This document shows positions 52,441 to 63,324 of a stretch of DNA of 64,000 bases, piece by piece. Origin of the DNA: Symsagittifera roscoffensis (taxonomy: Eukaryota; Xenacoelomorpha; Acoela; Convolutidae). Position 1 is the first letter of the stretch; every line of letters begins with the position of its first letter. The notes under the pieces were generated by a model, which saw only the letters and a list, made by a program, of their open reading frames with translations, made no database searches and was not told the DNA's origin. The stretch covers positions 89,689,845 to 89,753,844 of the forward strand of contig NC_087062.1 of NCBI RefSeq assembly GCF_963678635.1, read 5' to 3'. The position numbers and the translations under genes were made by a program.

Positions 52441-52800
52441 AAAGCTTTAAAGTGCACACATATTTTTCTGGTCACGGAGACTTTCTATTGGAGTTTTTGT
52501 TTCAAAAGAAGGCTTTACTATGATACAAAACTTGACCCCTTGCGATAATATTTTTTGAGATACACAAAATTGGTCACAAAACTCTCCCAACGTCTTAGTT
52601 TCGTTCATTCGTTTGCCTTTCAGTCTTTTACCTGTTGATAGTGGAGTTTGCCCTATTTTAACTAAGGAATTTAACTGACTTTTAAAAAAATCAAAAGTCA
52701 AAATCAAACCTGGACATGAACAAATTCTAGGACTTTTTTCCAGAGAAAAACCATCACAGCATTTACAAGAATCTACGTTCATTGATTCTTTAAAAAAATT
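52441..52800 (-). repeat. foldback repeat family A, copy 4 (partial)
   Basis: Ends with ATCTACGTTCATTGATTC, the right arm of the family A inverted repeat. Middle blocks (CTGTTGATAGTGGAGTTTGC) match other copies. The left arm is not evident. Confidence 0.45.
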
Positions 52801-53343
52801 AGACCAATTCTTTGCGGAGCAATGATTTTTAAGAAAGCTTGCTGCAGTTCAAACAGGCTTCGAAATTATTAATTGCTCGAATCAATCTAGAATTATTGTG
52901 TTGTCTATCTTTGAAAAAACAAACAACAAAATTAAAAGTCACCTCTATATATCGTTCAAATATGAGGCGTAACCTTCTGATAATTACCACAATTATTAGG
53001 TTGATTTATTTCTATAAGTAATCCAAATGATTCCAGATTTAGAAAAAAAAGCTAAGTATTAAGGCCAAAACTCTTCTTTTTAAACTAAAATTAGGGGGAA
53101 GAAATTTATGCAAGCGCTATTCTCAATACAATTTCCTGTTTTTAATATTCTTCCGAGAAAAAAAGTCCAAAAAAGTGGTCAAAAATATCTCACATAGAAG
53201 TTAAATTTTCGAAGGGCGCAGAACGTCCAGTGAAGTACACGAGAGTCAAGCTGACTATACAAGCTCATAGCGTAAAAGCTGGTCTATCGAAAGGTAACAC
53301 TGATGAATTGCATCATAATTGACCCCCACGCTAACTTTTTTTA

Positions 53344-53547
53344 TTTCACTCCATTGAGTTCAGACAGAACATTGACACCATCAATCTTAAAAAGCGAGCT
53401 GTCAGATCACTAGAGGAACCATGCACAAGAGGAAGAATAGGAGTAGAGCAAGATCTCGCCACATCTACAGATACCCAGGGTGAAACGACGGTGCAAGTTA
53501 GACTGAGTTTAGTGAGACAAAAGCCCAATGTAATGCTCAACAAATGA
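53344..53547 (+). CDS. possible orphan exon, unrecognised
   Basis: The plus frame ending at TGA 53545 encodes about 65 residues of balanced composition (for example QNIDTINLKKRAVRSLEEP and GETTVQVRLSLVRQ) in DNA less AT-rich than its neighbours. A TTCAG acceptor-like site lies just upstream (about 53357-53361). There is no start codon and no homologue I recognise. It could equally be chance or a relic. Confidence 0.2.
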   Translation, partial: FHSIEFRQNIDTINLKKRAVRSLEEPCTRGRIGVEQDLATSTDTQGETTVQVRLSLVRQKPNVMLNK

Positions 53548-53794
53548 TGAGGATTCTTAACTACAAAGTAAAGAAAAAGACAGTTAATTTGACGTCCAAT
53601 ACAATTTGGCTACAGCAGCGCCAGATGGAGATTTGACCAGGCTGTGTGAGGTTTGATAAATTCCGAAAAAGAGGTCTCAAAAGAACTGCGAAATCAAGTT
53701 ACTCACACTTGATAAAAAGAAAACGTACAGAATGAATGACATCGATTGGTCAAAGAAGAATGACTACAATTAACACACACACGCAAACAGATTT

Positions 53795-54310
53795 TTTTCG
53801 GCGCTCTAACGACGCGAATGGAGGCCACTAAAACGATATAAACAAAACCGATTAACCCGAGAAGAGACCAAATTTAAGAAAACAACGAAAATTCAAAAAT
53901 CGAGTTGGTAAAAATACAAATTCAAATTTCGATTCGGTAGCGTTTTCGAAAACCTAAAGCATTAAAGCAACTACAATGGAAATTGTTTACAGCAAAAACA
54001 AACTAATCTTAGATGTGGCAACTAAGCCGACAAAACACAAACAGACAAAAATTAGGCAGACAGTTTTATTTTGAAACAAAAAATTGCCGTTTGAAAATTT
54101 AACAGGTCCTGGTCAGATTCAAACGTTCGACCTTTGCCGTCCCAGGCGTATTCGCAACATCCAGACTAAGTGTGCAGGAGACACTAAAAGCTTGAATTCA
54201 TTCTGAACCACGTACCAACAGGAGCCATATGAGGCCTGTGTACAAAGTTCTTAGCGGGGACAAAAGTCTAGTACCCGATTACAATACCCTTCCTTATTGC
54301 TGGGGTACGT
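53795..54310 (+). repeat. interspersed repeat family B, copy 3
   Basis: Carries AACTAAGCCGACAAAACACA (54020 onward), a tRNA-like segment (GGTCAGATTCAAACGTTCGA at 54115 onward), the signature TCTAGTACCCGATTACAATA and a decayed terminal hairpin (CCCTTCC, TTATTG, CTGGGG). Confidence 0.5.
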
Positions 54311-56095
54311 ACCATTAGCCAGTAGAAAGCAAACTTAACTTTCAGACGCTCTAAAACTCATGGATCAGGAAAAAACTTCAGGAAAGGTTTATGGAAATAA
54401 TACCTACATAGCTGGCAATTTTTAAAGCGTATCCAGCTGGTTCATAATTCAACTTAAATGGTTTTTTTCTCAAAAATTACATAACAAACTGACAGAAAAA
54501 AAACACTGTTTGTGAAATTTATTTTCAAAAAATTAATAATAAAACCAAAAAAATATATTTTCACTGAATACCTTCTTCTAATTCAAATCAACTTATACAG
54601 AACTTATCATTACACTTTTTTAGCGTTAGTTTATAGCTTTAAGAATAAAACACCTTTTTAAGCGATTTTTTTAAATCGGTTAATAAAATACTGAAATTGT
54701 CTCAAAGCAAATCCTGACTAAAATCTAGACAACAGCTGCGAATTTTTCAGAAGATATGGTAATAATTGAAGAATTATTGAAATGATAGTTTTCGACAACA
54801 AAGCCGGTAAAGAATGTCAGACACCAAAAAAATGTGCAACATTACTAGACCTAAAATAGATGATTAATATATATTTGATTAAAAAAATAAGCGGAGCCAT
54901 GCACCAACTACTATACACCACAAACTTAAAATGACAAATTAGCCGATAAAAAATGAGACTGAAGGTAAGATTTACTGGAAAAATTTTTGAAAAAAAAATG
55001 GAACGAAATTTTCGTATGTTTGCCTCAAACTTGTCATGAACATCGTTAGTTTCGAAAAAACATGTCGGACAATTGTCGGAGTTAAACTAGTCTGGGGAAA
55101 ACTTACAAAAGGTAACAACGCCGACAATACTTGAAGCACCAGTTGATTTTTTGACAATTCAAAGTCAACGCACTTCTCAATGCACACAGGCATAAGAAAT
55201 TTTTAAGCTAAATAACCCTCATTACACACGTTTAAAATTTTTTACGGTCATCAAACAACGCAATATGAGGCGACTTGGCAGCTATAATATGAACCGAAAC
55301 CTTTTAAACCTAATAAAAAAAAACTGAAATTAAAGCAAATAGGAGTTGATAAATTTACAACCATGCAAAACATACGAAATTGAAGAGTTGACCAATCATT
55401 CACCTATTCTGTTAGCCAATTTCCTAGCCTGGAAAAACGTCTATGTTCCACTTTGACAATAAGCGTAATAAAATAAGAAACCAGGATAGAGAAGTTATCA
55501 AATCGCCTGTTAGTATGTCGAATTAACGACAGCAGACAGAGTTGTTTACCGGAGAAACTCTAGTACCCGATTATAAAACTCTTCCTATCAAAAGTGTAAT
55601 AACTTCGGTTGAAAATAAGTAGGAATCTAACACAACTTTGACGTAATATTTGAAACCCATGCTTCGTTTTCTTATCATAATTGGACATTCGCTGCTCACT
55701 GACAAACATCGAATGAAAATCGTCCGCAGACTGGCCAATATCCATTGATTATTCTCCATATATGAAACTTTAATAAAAACAGGTATATGAAACTTTAATT
55801 AAAACATTAAATTTAGTGATTGCAATTAACTCGTCATTCGTGCGCTCAAATAAGATGTACTTGTGCAACGGTAACAGAACGCATTGTACAGCAACAGGAA
55901 TGTCTAGGATGAAAAATTGAATAGGGTATATATCAGGTGCAAGCGCTAAGAACAGAAGTAGCAATAAACCAAAAATTGCGTATTTCACAAATTTTGTAGC
56001 AATAAAAACAAAACTTAATATTGAGCATTATCAAAATTTCCATTCATGTAAGCTTGGCAGTGGAAAATAAGATAATTCATGAAAATTTACCAAGC
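54311..56095. other. gene-free stretch with a short family B copy
   Basis: 55245-55610 has the family B internal block (CATCAAACAACGCAATATGA) and end signature (TCTAGTACCCGATTATAAAA) with a decayed hairpin. The rest is AT-rich with no supported gene. Confidence 0.35.
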
Positions 56096-56460
56096 TTAGT
56101 TAAGCATAACCAATCGAAGATTGAAAAGGAGTAATGAACGCAAGTAAACATAAAAAAAAACACCTTCTTCAAAATCTAAAATTTCGAATTTCAAAGAAAA
56201 AAATAGATGCCATTTAAGCATTTCTAGAACAATTTATGATTGGCGCTTTTTTGATAACATGAACCCAACTAGAGAAAACTGGATCAACAGGTAAAGTTTT
56301 CATTCAACTCAAAAAGTGCATATATACCTAAGTGCATTCACAAATTTCATCAATATGTATGAATGCACATCTGTAGTTATTAGAGACTTTTAAGACTTCC
56401 TGAAAAAAAAAATCAGCAGGACATATATAAGAGTCTTCACTACGTTCATTACTCTTAATA
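56096..56460 (+). repeat. foldback repeat family A, copy 5
   Basis: Bounded by a perfect 12 bp inverted repeat, GAGTAATGAACG (56129-56140) and CGTTCATTACTC (56443-56454). Shows the family middle block and the TATATAAGAGTCTTCAC right block. Confidence 0.65.
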
Positions 56461-58320
56461 ATCTGTGAAAATCTATTACATTCATTGTCGTTTCATTTAA
56501 AAATTTTGCAATTTGTTGATGTCATGGATTCCTATCCTATCAAATGGTTTTGAAATTTCAACCTGAAGACTACTTAAGGAAAGAAAGCCATCAAACGTTC
56601 GGGTCATTGCCACCTGTATTGATATTCCGTTCATTTCCTTATCGGTTCACTGCATTAGCACCATACAAAAACATCATGATGTAGATTATTCTCTAATTAA
56701 ACATCACCAGGAGTAGATTACAAATTATTAGACAAGTTAATTCAATTTGATTCATAAGTATATTTCAAAAACATGGAAATCAAAATCAAATCCAAAGCAA
56801 GAAAACCACAGATAGTTTACCACACAATGCTCCGACCACTTAGAACTGAATTGCTCGCAAACGCATCTATCAAAAACCCTTTTTATCAAAGCCCTAAAAA
56901 TGAAATTCATCAAACAGCGGTTCTCAAAACAATTGCTAAGGGTTCGAATTCACATTTATTTATTAATTTATTAGAGGTCGCAACAGAAACCAAACAGGAA
57001 TAAATCATCTCTAAATCAAACCTTGTCGGCTGATTGCAAGACGCGTATAAAAGTTTCTATGTGTGAACATAATTAGTTTTTGTGATAACTGCATCGGGGC
57101 ATCCATCTTCAATGAAAATCTAGGGGTGAAAGGAATTTTCGACGTCTGCTGGGTTAGAAGAGGTCGTCAAACGTTGAATCAAGTTCGCTGAACAATCCAT
57201 CACCCATCGTGCCTAAATTACAGGGACTCCAATAAAAAACTTCAGACTTTCCAATAAAAAATTATCAAAATCTTGCAGAGAAACAGAACATTGCCAACAA
57301 AAAATGAAAATGAAAACAGTCAGCATATGGAAGTCAACTTTTTATAAAATTTGATTCTTCAAACAAACTGATTGACTTTTTCCAATAAAACAAACCCCAT
57401 TTGCTAAACCTAGATCAAAATGTAAAATTTTTCTTTTTTTGCTGCCTAGTAGCCGCTTAAAAGGGGGGGGGGAGGCATGTGCCTGGCCTTTCCACAGGAA
57501 TTTGACCCCTCGCCACCCAAAGACTCAATTTGGCACTACTTTACGACATACTTTTTCGCCCAAGCGTCTAAAAATTATAAAAAAAAGAAAATGGATTGAG
57601 TCAATTGCCTTAAATTTGGACAAGTGAGCTATAATAGAAATCATAAGCCAAGACACGCGTGGAAATGTGTTGTCTTTGCTTAAGAACCATTAAATAACAA
57701 GGGTAGCCGGTTGCTGTGCAAAAAGCACAATGTTCCGACCATATTCATAAAACCTACAAATAAAATTTCTTCAAATTAGAGTCGTTTTTTGTACGTGGAA
57801 CCCAATCTACCACTCGTAAAAATCCAATATGGAAAGCGAATGTTTTCATTCAGTGGTGGAAGTCTCTGGAACAAGTTACGACAAAAACTGAAAGATATAC
57901 AAACTGAGCAATCATTCAAGAAAAATATTAAAACAAATTTTTTCAAGCCGAGTTTTTATTGATGAGTGAAAAAAAAATTGTTGAAAATTTTGTCGCGAAA
58001 TGCACAATATGCTCGTAATCTATAACTGACAGGAATTGAATCTTACGACCTGTTTCGCTCACGAAGACGCATTATATTTAAACCAAATGAGAATGTTTCA
58101 TTGAATTCGAGATATAAAAAAGGGCAGTTCTTGGGTCGTCGCTCGTGAACGAAATGTATCTCAACGACACTGTAACGATTTCGTGCCCTATTGGAACGAT
58201 TGTCAACTTAACATGGGTTGCAATAATATTCTTGCTCAACTTTCTAGTGTTGCGTTGCTCTGAAAAAGAACTGTAATGGCTGGTACAAATAATATGTACG
58301 ATAGAAGCAGCAACCAAATA
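56461..58320. other. gene-free stretch
   Basis: No supported gene. ORF 56773-57003 (76 aa, Lys/Asn-rich, MEIKIKSKARKPQIVYHTML) has an ordinary start but no domain. A G10 run lies near 57464. Confidence 0.3.
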
Positions 58321-58700
58321 ATGGCAGCTGGCGCAATTGCGGAGATGGAATTCTTAGTATGCAAAAACCTCAATAACGAAATCAAAGTGGCAGTAGTTTC
58401 CTTTATTGGACAGAGAGGACATACCTAGTCAATTCGCAATCTGAACGAATGCTACAAACGCTCTGCAATGGCCGCCTATAATGTACCCTAAGTCAAAACA
58501 ACAAAGTTCAGATATCGTAGAGACATATATTTGGACGGCTTACATCCCAAACCATCATCAGTACGACAACTAGCCCGCTACTTCCATGTTGTGGTGCTCA
58601 ATGGCTTACAGTTGAGCTCTATTTATGTTTTGGAAGCCATTCATTTTTTTGTTTATTGTTTACTAGTGGCATTTTGAAAGACGTTCGAGAGATCTCTCAC

Positions 58701-59147
58701 TCAGTTATAACTCTTCTCTTGGCGTAAAATGTCCTTACTTCTTGCGATTTTATGAATTCTTATGGTCATATTAGACTTCTGAGTTTCCAGTATTCCCTCC
58801 GTGTGCAAATGGTCGCCTGAATCTGTGCAAAGTATTAAGTTAAGAAATTGCGAAATGACCGCTTCACGTATTTCAGATGAAAATATATCGCATTTTGAAG
58901 GCCTTTGCCAAACGATATCGAAAAATCTAGAAATGACCACTTGAAGCTTTTCATTTTCCAAGAGGTATGCTTGAATGGGAACAGAATTTCTTACAATGAG
59001 CAAATGGCCGCTTTCAAGTCTTTGGAAGAAGATGTGGAATACTAGCCTACAATGAATATTTGACGACTTGAGCGTTAATTTAAACAAAAAAAAAACCAAT
59101 GACAGATACTGATGACTCCACCGTCGATTCAAGATGACGGTGTGCAA
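58701..59147 (-). CDS. hypothetical 148-codon ORF with internal similarity
   Basis: Long for this AT content. The protein has three loosely similar blocks (LESGHLLIVRNSV, LENEKLQVVISRFFD, EIREAVISQFLNL) about 30 residues apart. No family is recognised. It could be an exon of a repeat protein or a decayed repeat. No convincing splice context was established. Confidence 0.2.
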   Translation of the reverse strand: MHTVILNRRWSHQYLSLVFFLFKLTLKSSNIHCRLVFHIFFQRLESGHLLIVRNSVPIQAYLLENEKLQVVISRFFDIVWQRPSKCDIFSSEIREAVISQFLNLILCTDSGDHLHTEGILETQKSNMTIRIHKIARSKDILRQEKSYN

Positions 59148-59559
59148 CTATTTGATGACGATGTGAAAAAAAAAATTCAAAAAAACTTCGCGATTTTTTT
59201 TTTTTTTTCGATTAATATCTTTTTTCTCGCCAGGGAAGTGCTAAATACAGCTTTCAAACAAGTTAACGTTTGAAAAAACCATTTTTTTTAGCCTAAAAGA
59301 CCAATTTAACAGGTTATCATCACTTTACTCGGTCGAAACTAGAAAAATTTCAAACCGGTTTTGCTCGACACATATTTTTTTGGAGTTTTTAAATGTCGTT
59401 CGAATCACGACTGAAAGGGCTTCAATATTATATATCTCAACCCAGTCCGATAATTATTTGTGGTACCGCATACTGTGTGGATAACAAAAAAAGCAAAAAC
59501 TAAAACACACCCGAATACAAAAATCCTCCCCACTTTAAATGGTCGGAACAAAAAGCCAA

Positions 59560-60000
59560 ACATAGCCAATCGAATAATCGCAAGTAGACATAAAAAACAC
59601 AGACTTTGAAAAAATCTCAACTTTCGAATTTCAGCGAACAAAATATATGCCTTTTAAGCGCTTCGAATTTCTAGAACGAATTATGATTGACGCTTTTTTG
59701 ACAACATTTACCCAATTTGAGAAAACTGGATCAATAGGTAAAACCTTTACTTCACTGGGGAATCTGATAATTAATTTCCATTTTCGAAATCAGAAGTCGA
59801 TCACGTTTTTCGATACCTTTTCACACTTTTGCTGTTCAATAGTGGAGTTTGCCTTCCTTTTAACAATGGAAATGCACAGAATTTAATAAGAAATCACAAG
59901 TCAAACCGCGAAAAACTAAATTGAGCGTGAACAAACTTTAAGACTTTTTAAGACTTCAAGACCTATACAAGAATCTTCACTACGTTCCTTACTCTTAAAC
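59560..60000 (+). repeat. foldback repeat family A, copy 6
   Basis: Middle and right blocks are clear (CTAGAACGAATTATGATTGA, GAAGTCGATCACG, CTATACAAGAATCTTCAC then ACGTTCCTTACTC). The left arm is diverged. Confidence 0.5.
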
Positions 60001-60324
60001 AACTTAATTCACAGGGAAATCACTTCATTCACTAGCTCTACAACCGACGCATGTAGAGTCCATGATTCAAATGGAAAAACCGCCTCGTGTTTGATTTCGC
60101 ATCTGCAATGAAAGCGAGTTTAAAAGGTATACAATTACAATACCCTGAACTAAAATCCTCGTTAACAATGGTTATTCAGCACTGGAAAAGAATCATTTGC
60201 TGCAAGAAAACTGAACATAATACAACCCAATTTTGTTGAAAAAAAAATAAAAAACAACAACAGTTCGCTCATGTAAACACGTTTTAGCCCTGTTTACACT
60301 TAGCCAAAATAAAGTTGAAAATTA

Positions 60325-60960
60325 AACGCAGAGACAAAGCGGAGCTTCGCATCACTTGCGATACCACAAAAACACCATTGCAAGCTAGCAGACAGGGAAA
60401 AAAAGGAGAGCGAATAAGTCCAAAAACGGAAAACTTCGAAGAAACCACCATTAAAAAACTTGAAAATGTTGTCTGGAATGGCGCTCTATTTACTGATAAT
60501 TCAAAAACCATTTTCAAGCTAAAACAAAAGATGTTGTCATGAAACAATTGAATTATAACAATTGAAACGTTTTGTGCAATCCGGAGAAACGTATACGTAT
60601 TATGGCTCCCTCGAGCGACCGAAAATAAGGTTTTTAAGCAGATAAAACATAAGACAAAATCAATTAGGCCAAAAAATTTTAAAAGCAAAAAAAAGGAAAA
60701 TTACGAAGTCACGGCTAGTAGAATTACAAAACTTGGAGTAAATGGAAACATAGAAAGCAACTACAAAAAAAAATTTATTCGGTAAAAAATTCTAAAATAC
60801 GGCAACTAAGCCGGGAAAACATAAGCAGACAAATAATACGCCGACAAAGATGCGGCAACTAAGCCGACAAAACATAAGCAGACAAATAATAAGCCGACAA
60901 TTTTTTTCATACATAACATAAGAAATGCAGTCAACTTGAAAAAAACCATCAGTCAAATTG
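60325..60960 (+). repeat. interspersed repeat family B, copy 4
   Basis: Starts with GCGGAGCTTCGC then ATCACTTGCGATACC. Contains two close copies of CGGCAACTAAGCCG followed by AAAACATAAGCAGAC (60797 and 60850). The hairpin end is not found. Confidence 0.5.
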
Positions 60961-61528
60961 CAAAAATCAATTTTCAGCTAAAAGAAATTTCAAGATCTTT
61001 TCCGATCTTTTAAACTTCGTTCTCTTACACTCAAAAACGCAATTTGTTGATTATAAGCTTATACATCAAACTTCAGCAAACAACAAAGGCAAAAACATCT
61101 AGTAACACCCTGAATCGCTCTCCAAGCTCCGGCTGATTAATGCTCCTTCCTTAAGTCATTAATATAGCCAGAGATAGTGGGAAAAACGCCAAAAATTTGA
61201 GGAGACCAAATCGCGAAAACTCAAATTCGAGCGTCAAAAATTTTCAGGACATTTTCCTGAAAAAAGTTCCAGGTGGCCTAAATCAGTGTCTTCACTTCTT
61301 TCATTGACACTGCTCCCATCAGATTAAAACAAGAATTTTGCTCGAAAAACTATCTTTTTTTTTCAAGAATACGCAACACAAATGAACTAAGCTCGAATAT
61401 TAACTCTACAAAAAAAAGACAAATGATTGGCGCTTAGTGCTGCGGTATAGTTGAATAACACAGGGGTGAAAATTATAATGAGTGATAGAATAACTACTAT
61501 AGGTTTAAAAGTTTAAGAAATTAAAGCC
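60961..61528. other. non-coding stretch at the 3' side of CDC27
   Basis: No exon could be defined. The last few CDC27 residues may be encoded by a small exon here if the donor at 61566-61565 is used, but the tail is too short to recognise. Confidence 0.3.
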
Positions 61529-61798
61529 CTATGGGTCAGAAGGAAAGACATTAATAAATAAGGTACCTGATCTAGCAATAGTATTCTGCATTTCTTTGTC
61601 TCGGGGCAAAAAGTTCTTTTCAATAGCTTGTTTAATTAAGGAACTGGAGCCCTTCGGGTCTAAGTCCATCGCCCAGGCAAAATTCATCAACTCCAGATGC
61701 GGTTCTCCTAGTTTTTTGTACACCTGTCCAATTGAGAAGTAGAGAAGGCTTTCGTTTGGAATTTGGAGTTCCAGCTCTTTCAAAACTTTTAAAGCTTC
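61529..61798 (-). CDS. CDC27: CDC27/APC3, TPR exon near the C-terminus
   Basis: The acceptor TTTTAG is at 61799-61804 and the exon begins GAAGCTTTAAAAG. It encodes KELELQIPNESLLYFSIGQV, YKKLGEPHLELMNFAWAMDL and DPKGSSSLIKQAIEKNFLP, the last TPR and post-TPR helix of CDC27. Known: CDC27 is a homodimeric TPR scaffold of the anaphase-promoting complex that binds coactivator IR tails and drives mitotic ubiquitination in the nucleus and cytoplasm. A donor (TCAG|GTACCT) at 61566-61565 would end the exon at 61567 with a further tail exon. Otherwise the frame stops at 61529 with a shorter, non-conserved tail. Confidence 0.85.
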   Translation of the reverse strand, partial: EALKVLKELELQIPNESLLYFSIGQVYKKLGEPHLELMNFAWAMDLDPKGSSSLIKQAIEKNFLPRDKEMQNTIARSGTLFINVFPSDP

Positions 61799-61874
61799 CT
61801 AAAACAGAAGCCGTTCTATAAATTTCTTGTTCAATATTATGTGGTTTATTTATAACTTTATTCAAGAACATCCT

Positions 61875-62345
61875 TTAGCCAACTGACAGTCGGAAAATAG
61901 TAATGAACGCAAGGAAAAAGAACTGACTCGTTTTTTGAAAACAAAACTTCAACTTGCGAATTTTAAAGAAAATATATACCCTTAAAGCTCTTTGAATTTC
62001 ACGAACAATTTATGTTTGACCCTTGTTTGATAACATTAACCCTATTTGAGAAAAACAAATCAATAGCTAAAATTTTTATATCGCTGGGTAATCTGATAAT
62101 TAAATTCCATTTTCGAAATTAAAAAGAAATTTTTTTTGCGACCTTTACATTTTTGCTGCTCGATAGTGGAGTCACCTTCAATTTAACAAAAGAAATGAAG
62201 TGAACTTGAAAAGAAATCAAAAGTCAAACCGCGAAAATCACAATTGAGCGTGAACGAATTTCTTCCTTAAAAAAAACTCATTCCTGAAAAAACTCATTAA
62301 GACCTATATAAGAGTACTTACTACGTTCATTACTCCTAACAAGAT
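61875..62345 (+). repeat. foldback repeat family A, copy 7 (in CDC27 intron)
   Basis: Perfect 11 bp inverted repeat AGTAATGAACG (61899-61909) and CGTTCATTACT (62324-62334), with all family blocks between. Lies wholly within the intron between the last two recognised CDC27 exons. Confidence 0.65.
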
Positions 62346-62361
62346 AGTTTTTTTTACTAAC

Positions 62362-62490
62362 ATGACATTCGTTTAGGGAAGACAGGATCATAGCTTTGTG
62401 ATACTTGCACAGTGGGTGTTTGGGGTCAATGGTCAAGGCCTCGTTTAGTCTTTCAAGGGCTAATTGAGATTTATTCTGCTTGTGCTGTAC
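62362..62490 (-). CDS. CDC27: CDC27/APC3, internal TPR exon (129 bp)
   Basis: Acceptor TTTTCAG at 62491-62497; donor CAT|GTTAGT at 62361-62360; phase 0 on both sides, 43 codons. Encodes SQLALERLNEALTIDPKHPL then CKYHKAMILSS, one TPR unit. It joins the upstream exon so that the reading passes through V-V-Q-H, and joins the downstream exon without any length change relative to animal CDC27. Too short for an ORF scan; found from the splice pattern. Confidence 0.85.
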
Positions 62491-62559
62491 CTGAAAACCG
62501 ACAATAGTTCATCGTTACTGTCACGAACTTTTCCAGATTTGAAAACCAAAAATTATTAA

Positions 62560-62960
62560 CAGTAGCTAACAGACAGCTGGAAGTGCCAATGAACTCAAGG
62601 ATACCAAAAAATAGTTTCGACTTCCAAAGTTTCGGCTTTCAAAGGAAAACATTACCTTAAAGCTTTCGAACTTCCAGAATATTTTCCGATTGACATTTTT
62701 TGATGAACTTGAACCAATTCGAGAAAACTGGATCAAAAAATAATTTTCTATTCCGCTGGGAGTTTATGAAAAATGAAATATATTTTTGAAAGTCAACGCA
62801 TTTTTTAGAATTGCACGTTTGTTAGTGGAAAGCGTAATTTTCCGTCCTTTTGGCAAATAAATATGAAATGAACTTAAAAAGAAATCAAAAATCAAACTGC
62901 GTAAATGAAATTTGAGCGTGCACAACTAAGTTTTTGTCTGAAAAAAAATCAACACCAAAA
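62560..62960 (+). repeat. foldback repeat family A, copy 8 (in CDC27 intron)
   Basis: Left block AGCTAACAGACAGCTGGAAG and middle blocks (CTTCCAGAATATTTTCCGAT, GAGAAAACTGGATC) are clear. The right arm is lost or diverged. Confidence 0.5.
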
Positions 62961-63078
62961 ATACCAACACAAAACCTGCTTTAAACCCCAAAATTTCACC
63001 ACTTAGAAAAAGTTTCAACCTCTTTTCTATTAGGATAAAAGGTTGTTAAATTATTTGGATTGGAATATTGAAACTGAC

Positions 63079-63324
63079 AACGGCAAGGTAGCACAGGAGC
63101 AGAGGACTGTTTCGCTTGATGGCCAGTGCTTTAGCATAATGCACCTCTGCCTCCATGTACTTCTCCTGCTGGAAGAACAGCTGGCCCAGACCACACCAGG
63201 CGGGGTAGTGGCGCTCGTGGATTCGAACCGCATTGCGGAAACAGTTCTCCGCCTTCGGCTTCAGCCCCACTTCAAGGTACTCCAGGCCTAGCAGAGTGTA
63301 TGCATACGCGTGATTTGGGTCCAC
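63079..63324 (-). CDS. CDC27: CDC27/APC3, TPR exon (246 bp)
   Basis: Acceptor TTTTAG at 63325-63330; donor GCCGTT|GTCAGT at 63078-63077; 82 codons in phase 0. Encodes VDPNHAYAYTLLGLEYLEVG, ENCFRNAVRIHERHYPAWCG, LGQLFFQQEKYMEAEVHYAK and ALAIKRNSPLLLCYLAV, two and a half TPRs that align colinearly with animal CDC27 (VDPN-x-AYAYTLLG is diagnostic). Upstream exons lie beyond the window's right side. A start Met within it is not a true start; the exon begins with Val-Asp-Pro. Confidence 0.9.
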
